64,000 bases of DNA from Pilaira anomala (Eukaryota; Mucoromycota; Mucoromycetes; Mucorales; Mucoraceae): assembly GCA_025716855.1 (NCBI GenBank), contig JAIXMQ010000001.1, positions 578,501 to 642,500 on the forward strand, read 5' to 3'. Position numbers and translations under genes: made by a program. Position 1 is the stretch's first letter, and each line of letters starts with the position of its first letter. The notes under the pieces are model-generated. The model worked only from the letters and a program-made list of their open reading frames with translations. It had not been told where the DNA came from and did not search any database. Below, in pieces: positions 57,193 to 64,000 of this stretch.

Positions 57193-59482
57193 TCACCAGT
57201 ACACAAATACGTTGGCAGAATATCAGGGTTATTCTCGTCAAAGCCGACATCGCTCCTTTACGTATTCCCCACCTCCTCTTCGCACCAGCAGCCTAAAAGC
57301 CTCAGCACCTCCATCCACGAGCGTCCCACCCGTCCCACCTGTTCCCAAACAACATGCATCCGTCAATCTCAAAAGCCGTAGCAGTTCAATTAAGAAGAAG
57401 AAGAGCGATTCAAGTTACAGTAGTACCAGTAGTAACCATAGCCCACGTTCTAATAGCACTACTACGACAAAGCCAGTGACTCTGACAACTTCACCAGAGT
57501 ATACAAAGAACCTGAGCCAAGATCTCGCGCAAATTGAAGAAGATATCAAAGCATTGGAAATCCAGAGACAATCGTTTCTACTTGCAAATCAACAACAACA
57601 GCAACAGCAGCAGCAAAAGACGGTGGGACGTAAGCGAGGAAAGGTAAGCGTATAACATTAAAATAAATACAGATCATGATGTGTATTTAAACGATTACTT
57701 TTTATATTAGACTTTACCTGGTAGTTTAGCTACACCGCCACCTATACCAATCTTACCTTTACCACCTATGAAATTAAACCCGATCCAATTGACTATGCCA
57801 GTAAATCAACCGCGTACTTTACCACCATTACAAAAATCCATGTCGACTACACCAAATACAAACCGTATTAAACTATCTTCATTGAGCACGTTAGACGATA
57901 GTGATATTATGCGACACAAGAAAGGGCCTGGGTTAGGGTTAGGATCAGGTACAACAGGTATAGAACTTCAACCATCCAACTTGGAACCAACACGATTAGT
58001 TCAATTACCCAAACGTAAAAGTCATGTTCCAACCTCTACACAACCTTCTATCAATGTACGAAGAACAGCTAGTTATCGACAACCTGAACCAACGACACAT
58101 GAAGCGAACCCAGGAGGAAGAGCGGCAAAGAGTGTTCATACCGCATTAAAGTACTATGGACAATACATGTCAGATTACGAAAGACAAGTAGAGATTCATG
58201 ACTATCAATCGATTTACTTTGTAGGACCGCATGCAACACCTAAAGGAGGCAACTTACTTGACCCATTAAATTTCGGGTTTGACGATGATCGAGGTGATTA
58301 CAAGATTGTGATGCAAGATCATTTAGCGTACCGATACGAGATCATGGATGTATTAGGACGAGGATCATTTGGACAAGTGGTGAAATGTTTTGATCACAAG
58401 ACAAGTAATATGGTAGCAATTAAATTGATTCGAAATAAGAAGCGATTTCATGCACAAGCAATTACCGAAGTCAACATCCTAAAGAAATTAGTTGAATGGG
58501 ATCCAGAAGATAAATATAATTTAATTCAAATGACAGATCATTTTTATTTTAGAAATCATTTATGTATTGCTTTTGAATGTCTCTCAATGAATTTATATGA
58601 ATTTATCAAGAGTAATCATTTTCAAGGCTTTAGTCTAAGTTTAATCAAGAAGATGGTATTGCAGATTTTAGAAGCACTTGTCTTGTTGGCACATCATAAT
58701 GTGATTCATTGTGATTTGAAGCCAGAGGTAAAATAGTAAATAATTGATGTTAACATGTAGTTCTAAGTTTTTTTTTTTTTTTTTTTCATTTCTAGAATAT
58801 TATGTTGCGCCATCCTGCTAAAAGTTCTATCAAGGTCATTGATTTTGGTAGTAGCTGTCTTGAATCAGAACGTGTATATACATATATCCAAAGTCGATTC
58901 TATCGATCCCCTGAAGTGATACTTGGGTTATCCTATCATAAAGCAATTGATATGTGGAGTGTAGGATGTATTGCAGCAGAATTATATACCGGACTGCCCT
59001 TATTTCCTGGAGAAAATGAGCAAGAACAATTAGGCTGTATTATGGAAGTAATGGGATTACCAGAACGACATTTAATTGAGCGATGTTCAAGAAAGAAGTT
59101 ATTTTTCGGTAAATATTATAAATCAGTATATATATATATATATATATATTTGTACTCATCAAAATAAGAATTAGACTCGGCAGGTCATCCACGTATTGTG
59201 GCAAATTCAAAAGGAAAGAGAAGAATACCTGGCACAAGATCTTTATTTCAAGCATTAAAATGTCACGATATTGTATTCATCGATTTTATTGAAAGATGTT
59301 TACAATGGGATCCATCTAAACGGTTGACACCGAAAGAAGCAATACAACACGACTTTATAACTAATTTGAACCGAGACAGTATCTCTCCGCCAAAGCCTGT
59401 TGGTTCCTTTTTATCTTCGGCTGCACTTTCAAATACATATCCTAAATCTTATTCGATGCAAAGAAAGAGTTCAATGCGATAA
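56312..59482 (+). CDS. DYRK-family dual-specificity kinase (DYRK2/Pom1 type) with poly-Q region, 989 aa, four exons
   Basis: Exons: 56312-57643, 57711-58727, 58796-59108, 59175-59482. The N-terminal ~440 residues are disordered, with basic, Ser/Pro-rich stretches and long CAA/CAG poly-Q (about residues 206-295). A DYRK-homology box ([20 protein letters not shown], ~588-610) precedes the kinase domain: GRGSFGQV glycine loop (~660), VAIK Lys682, HCDLKPEN with catalytic Asp779, DFG Asp799, and the [18 protein letters not shown] activation loop with Tyr811/Tyr813 (autophosphorylated YxY). C-terminal lobe: [20 protein letters not shown] and [16 protein letters not shown]. In fission yeast Pom1 controls cell polarity and division-site placement; a polarity role is inferred. 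The start ATG follows a TTG-rich leader; an upstream non-ATG extension was not used. Confidence 0.93.
56930..57200 (+). repeat. CAA/CAG trinucleotide region coding poly-Q
   Basis: Mixed CAA and CAG codons with a pure (CAG) block near 57149-57188 (about 13 repeats), the segment most likely to vary in length. The antisense poly-Leu and poly-Val frames are shadows. Confidence 0.9.
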
Positions 59483-60804
59483 AAAAAAAAAAAAAAAAAA
59501 TTGTTATTTATATATATATATATATATTTCTGTATTACCGTCGGAATAGCCGGAATTTTATTATTGAACCTGTGATTTGCGGTGGGGATTATGTGCACAA
59601 ACAAACACAACAGCTGAAGCAGTTTTGTGTAAAAAGTCGCAAAATGCTAAATTTAGACTTTTTTTTTTTTTTTTTTTTTGTTCAACAGTTGTTTATGTAA
59701 ACAAAAATTCACTTTTTGCTAAACGGTCGCTAAAGGATAACAGTTTCTTGAGTATAAAATCAGATCATTTTTATTATTTTTGACATCTTTTCTCGATTTT
59801 TTTTTTTTATAAAAAAATAAACAAATCAATTGAACTTTTAAAAAAAACAATCTTACTTCTTCTTTCTCTTCTCCTGTACCCGTTGTTGACTCAACTACTG
59901 CTCTTGTTATTCAACGTTTCTGCTGAAAGGCATATATTCTTTTCTTTCCAGTAATGAATATTTTTCAACAGCATGTTCTCAATAAACTTCAAAAAATCTG
60001 GATATCGAAGTTTTTTTTTTTTAACTATGGGTTTGCAGGATGTTATGAGCTATATAAAGGGCTAGTTAAAAATGTGTTTTGAAACTAATAGAATCGTTGT
60101 TGATGAGAATCACGTTAGGTTTATAATTAATTGCATTGCTCTCTATCCAAATTGGTGATACTGTACTAGCAGAAGAGCTGCCAAACGAAAGAGGCGTTCC
60201 TTAAGAGGCAATAAGATTTAGCAGTTAGCCTACAATTCATTGGATTTATAGACATCTTTTTAAATACACGAATTGGCGTCAATTGTAAGTAAAATGTTTA
60301 TTATTAACATACTATGACCTATGACATTTCCTGAACTGACCCATTCTCAAAAAAAAAATGTGTTCCAAATATTTTCCAGTGTCCCAGATTAGTCCAACCC
60401 TAATTTTTTCATCTGGTAAAGAAAAATATAATAATAAACATTGTAATGGAGTAAACATTATTATTTTTATTTTTATTTTAAAAATGATTTTCTGTTTTAT
60501 GTTTATAAACAATGTCATTAGACCTCTATACATAAAAAGAAGAAAGGAAAAAAAAAAAAAAGAGAAAGAAAGAAGAGTCAGAGTGAAAGAGTGAACAGGC
60601 CTGTATGGATCGAAATCACATTATCCTTTTTTTTTTTTTTTTTGTACTTCCCAGCCCCGGGTCCGGAGACAGAACCGACCGAAAAAAAAAAAATAACAAC
60701 AAAAAGGGGCAAACCTTTTTTTTTTTTTTTCTTTTCTTTTCTCTTCCTCTTCCTCTCTCTCTCTCTCTTTCTCTCTCTATTTCTCTTTTATATTCTATTA
60801 CACT
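59483..60804. other. Intergenic region between DYRK kinase and Zn2Cys6 factor
   Basis: 1.3 kb with no supportable gene. Contains an (AT)n run, several homopolymers, a GC-richer patch near 60650-60680 and a long CT-rich leader (60725-60800) before the transcription-factor ATG. Confidence 0.5.
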
Positions 60805-62002
60805 ATGCCTTTAAATTCACCACCTAACAGTGACAAACAACAACATCAACAAAGAATGATGATAGAAAGGTGTTCTATATTAAAGAAAGCGTGTGAACAA
60901 TGTAGAAGACGTAGACGTGTTTGTAACTCACAACGTCCTTGTGCTCACTGTATTGATCAAAAGCAAGACTGTGTATATAGTGTTGTATCCGATCATTCTC
61001 GTAGTGTATTTTCAACTCAAGCTGCTAGAAGGTTATCTTCCGGTTCCGCTTGTGAAGCATGTCGAAGAAGAAAAACGAAATGTGATGGAGGTAATCCCTG
61101 TAACTACTGTGCCACAAATAATATTGAATGTGTTAATCATTCTGAAAGAAGACATTTAAAAAACAACACAACTACAAAACAACCACCTGTTGAAGCAATG
61201 GATAGAATCGAAGATAGACTAAGAAGAATAGAAAGGTTAATGACCGCTTTCACTCCAAGTCCACTTCCTACAACTGATAGTCATAAGGTCAGACAGCATC
61301 GTCATTCAGTACAAGGCATTAACGTTGCAAAAGAACAAGCTGATATTAAAAGAAGAGGTAAAAAAAAACACACACGCATGTATATATATATATATTCATT
61401 ATTCTCTTATACTTATGCTTTTCTCATTTTAGCCTCGCCTTATTCATCACCTAGATTTGGATCCATGTCGCCACCACCACCAGCTTCTTCTGCTCCTGTT
61501 TCCATCATGCGACCTTCAAATTCTCACACAAGTATAGCTCATTCCATGTTAAACCTATCTATCTCGCCATCATCATCATCTTCATCCAATAATAATATTC
61601 CATTTACTTCTACATCTACTCCATCACCTACTGGTATTTGGCCTATATCTCCACCTACTTCTTCAAGAAACAACAAAAATCATTTACCTAGTTCACCTAA
61701 TTCATCACGTAGACAACAACAACAACAATATGAAAGTAATAATGAATGGAAAACTTCTGGAACAATACCGAGCTTGATGGGTAAAATACACTTTTTTTTT
61801 TTTTGTATCTCAGTTTATTTAACAATCTTTTTTGTGTTTAGATCAACTTTCAAAACGTACATTTGCTACTTCTGCAGTAGATTATACTGTCACTCATTAC
61901 CCTATTTATCCATTGACTCCACCTCCTAGTCAATCTCGTCAAACATCACCTGCAACAACCATTACTTCTACTTCTACTACTAATGCTACTACAAATTCCT
62001 AG
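60805..62002 (+). CDS. Transcription factor with two tandem Zn2Cys6 clusters, 353 aa, three exons
   Basis: Exons: 60805-61357, 61433-61780, 61842-62002. Two complete binuclear zinc clusters occur in the first exon: CEQCRRRRRVCNSQRPC-AHC...C (residues ~31-57) and CEACRRRKTKCDGGNPC-NYC...C (~84-110), both with CX2CX6CX5CX2CX6C spacing. A predicted short helix (MDRIEDRLRRIERLMTAF) follows, possibly for dimerisation. The rest is Ser/Pro/Thr-rich and there is no fungal-specific transcription factor middle domain. Intron 1 (75 nt) is a multiple of three without a stop, so unspliced reading is possible but would insert a Tyr/Ile-rich segment. Target genes unknown. Confidence 0.85.
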
Positions 62003-62875
62003 TCTTTTTTTTTTCTTTCCTTCTTTTTTCTACAATTATTATTACTATTATTATTATTTCTATATTCTTTATATACATATATATATTATTACTTATCTCT
62101 CTCTATTTTTTTTTTTTTTTTTTGGCCCCACACACACACACTCTCTCTCTCTTTCTACTTCTTTTTTTTTAAAAAAAAAATGTATATATAAACAACAATT
62201 TTTTTTTCTCCCTTATGTATTGGATTCTAGCACAAAAGAAGTAGAATAGCAACCCCTCCTCTTCCTTTTAATTAGTAATTACAACAATGTTGCGCTGAAA
62301 AATTATATTTGGTCATTCACCGAGATATAGTAAATTTTCACAACTGGTGTTCATTCTTTCTGTGTAACAAAAAAATACTTTTATATCATAAATTGAGAAT
62401 AGAAGAGAAATATATAGAGTATAAGATATGATTTTCGATACAAGGTACCAAGATAATGCAAAGGAAGAAAAGAAAAATGTAGAAGGAAAAGGGAATAAGG
62501 CTCTCCAGAATTCGTAAGTAATTGATATTCAGCGTCTCAATGTTACAATTGTTTTTTTTTGTGACTCATGCGCTGGTAAAAAAAAAAAAAAAAAGGTCAG
62601 GCTTTTTGAGAGCGCTGATAGTCTTTTGACGCCATCATCTAATTATACTTTGTTTTTACACATTTATGGCTTTATATGAACTAATCCATAAAAACAATGA
62701 TCTTGAAATACGGCCGTTATTTTCTTACAAATCCTATTAAGCGAACATGCGTACTGATAAAGTCATTCTAGTCCTAATGATCTTACAATCCCGATCATGT
62801 ATAATGTCGTACCGATACCATTGATCGACCGGAAACAGTGCAAAAATACTTTAATTAACTAGCGAATATTATGAT

Positions 62876-62916
<41 letters not shown>

Positions 62917-63174
62917 CAATGCTGATAGTGACTCCATGATTTACTCATTTTATCGGAAACTTTGGGAATTAAGTCCTTGGCAAACTTATTAACTATATCT
63001 TGGCATCATACCATTTGACAAAAATAATCAACTAAATTTTATATACTGTATTTTCACGGGTTATTGGGAAAAAGTGATTGGATTTTTGGGGAAATTAAAC
63101 GCAGTTATTGAGAAAAAATGACTGGTATTTTTGGGGAAAGTTTAGTATTATTTTTGGAAATTTTATTTTATTAA
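62003..63174. other. Intergenic region with homopolymers
   Basis: No gene seen. Contains TA and CT microsatellites and a 37-nt poly(T) at 62878-62914. The segment near 63050-63170 has a loosely repeated GGGAAA-TGATTGG-TTTTTGGGGAAA pattern (copies near 63068, 63110 and 63130). Confidence 0.5.
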
Positions 63175-63971
63175 TTTAAATTGAGAAAATTTGATTATCA
63201 AAGTTTTCCTTCCGTAGCTAAACAGCGTTCAAAAAATGAAACAGAATGTCTAATCCAACCTTGGCATGCCCTTAAAATTTTAGGAGTTAATTTTTCCCCG
63301 CTGTCAAAGGCTTCTCTCTTCACGCCAATAACTGGTGTAAGTACTGAAATGTTGTGATTACTTGCCACTGAGAAATCACCAAGATTTAAACTTAAACTAG
63401 ATGTATTTTATTATAAATATGGTCCAACTAGAATTGAGTCAGCTTAAAAGATACATAGAAAAATAGATAATAAATTTACCACTAAAAGGTTGGGCACCAA
63501 TACGTAAAATAATAATAAAATAAAAATAAAAATAGAAAAGCCTACAGATGAGAAAGATAGTAAAAGGATACTTCCTCTTAATATCTTAAACCACAGGGCA
63601 AAGCTAAATCTATACAATTTAGAGGTACTATTATGACGGATGGTATCGCTGTTTCTGTAATAAAACAGAATGAAGATACTAACAAAGGTAACTCTAGTAA
63701 AAGCACTTTGTCTAAAACGGTTGATGAAAATATCAATTATTTGGAGAAGATGTTTTTACAAGAACATGTATCAACTATAGGAAAATGCGTTCTGATAGAT
63801 CCTGGTCGGAGAGACTTATTGTATTGTATGAGTGAAAATAGCGAAAAAGACAAAAAATTGGTATATCGCTACACTAGAAACCAGAAAGCAGTCGAAACAA
63901 AATCTACCAAGTTTAGGAAGCTTCGTCAAAAGTATAAACCCGAGCATGTTAAATATGTGGACAATCAGTAA
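63175..63971 (+). pseudogene. Degraded gene with RuvC-I-like motif, Fanzor/TnpB-type nuclease candidate, running to the window edge
   Basis: Right part: frame from about 63597 (GKAKSIQFRGTIMTDGIAVS) through ATG 63633 to TAA 63971. It contains the block CVLIDPGRRDLLYCMSENSE, in which IDPGRRDL has the D-x-G form of RuvC-I in TnpB-like nucleases, and TRNQKAVETKSTKFRKLRQK. Left part: an open segment 63175-63336 (TECLIQPWHALKILGVNFSP) ends at a good GTAAGT donor in phase 0; the CACAG acceptor at 63596 is also phase 0. In between, the same frame shows further coding-like sequence (SPRFKLKLDVFYYKYGPTRI) broken by stops. RuvC-II, the zinc ribbon and RuvC-III would lie beyond 64000. Family call is by motif only. 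Confidence 0.45.
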
Positions 63972-64000
63972 TTAATGAGAAAAGACTTAGGGTTGATTTA

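Noticed and set aside
56843..57250. Poly-Leu and poly-Ala/Val antisense frames over the DYRK gene
   Set aside because: Reverse complement of CAG/CAA repeats.
60312..60594. Two overlapping 70-80 codon frames upstream of the Zn2Cys6 gene
   Set aside because: Low-complexity Lys/Ile/Phe content, antisense to each other, no family similarity.
1..64000. tRNA, rRNA or snRNA genes
   Set aside because: Looked for A/B-box and cloverleaf-like patterns by eye and found none convincing; a covariance-model scan would be needed to exclude them.

Overview
The window looks like nuclear DNA of an early-diverging filamentous fungus, most likely Mucoromycota (Mucorales-like). The evidence is very AT-rich DNA, abundant poly(A)/poly(T) runs, short GT-AG introns (mostly 50-110 nt) with CTAAC/CTAAT-type branch sites, and typical fungal proteins (AUR1, an Exg1-type GH5 glucanase, Zn2Cys6 factor, BFR1). 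The taxonomic call is inference; no marker gene is present.

Positions 1-19.6 kb are accessory in character. After the 3' end of a PQ-loop transporter gene comes 4.7 kb with almost no genes. Then follows a modular Asp/Gly-rich repeat protein whose frame is interrupted by a stop (or a facultative intron) before a conserved tail, a foldback MITE-like element, and a same-strand array of four class I SAM-dependent methyltransferase paralogues. The first six introns occupy the same positions and phases in the array (MT4 lacks the last). A small single-span membrane protein gene on the opposite strand sits between copies 3 and 4.

Positions 19.8-45.4 kb are a dense housekeeping block: an alpha-arrestin, the PP2A activator PTPA/RRD, NAA50, BFR1, LTV1, AUR1 (IPC synthase), a CoA-type Nudix hydrolase, RER1, a UBE2J/Ubc6-like tail-anchored E2, a GH5 glucanase, a FAM72 homologue, a Pfa4-like DHHC palmitoyltransferase, COG5, MTR3/EXOSC6 and a histidine phosphatase. 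Many act in the ER/Golgi (BFR1, AUR1, RER1, UBE2J, DHHC, COG5, with SEC24 further on). Three pairs are divergently transcribed from 210-343 bp shared promoters (PTPA/NAA50, BFR1/LTV1, COG5/MTR3), and MTR3 and the phosphatase converge with 25 bp between stop codons.

Positions 45.8-48.8 kb hold decayed mobile-element pieces: a Harbinger-like transposase N-terminus, an IS630/Tc1-like transposase C-terminus cut at a 62-nt poly(T), and a frameshifted SF2 helicase resembling origin-binding-protein helicases. SEC24 (eight exons) follows, then a hypothetical gene whose upstream region carries a complete but dead Tc1/mariner element with perfect 23-bp inverted ends and TA duplications (53917-55489). 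The right end holds a DYRK2/Pom1-type kinase with long poly-Q, a transcription factor with two tandem Zn2Cys6 clusters, and at the edge a degraded gene with a RuvC-I-like motif resembling Fanzor/TnpB nucleases.

Exon coordinates were read by hand from frame, splice consensus and family conservation. No alignment or database search was run.
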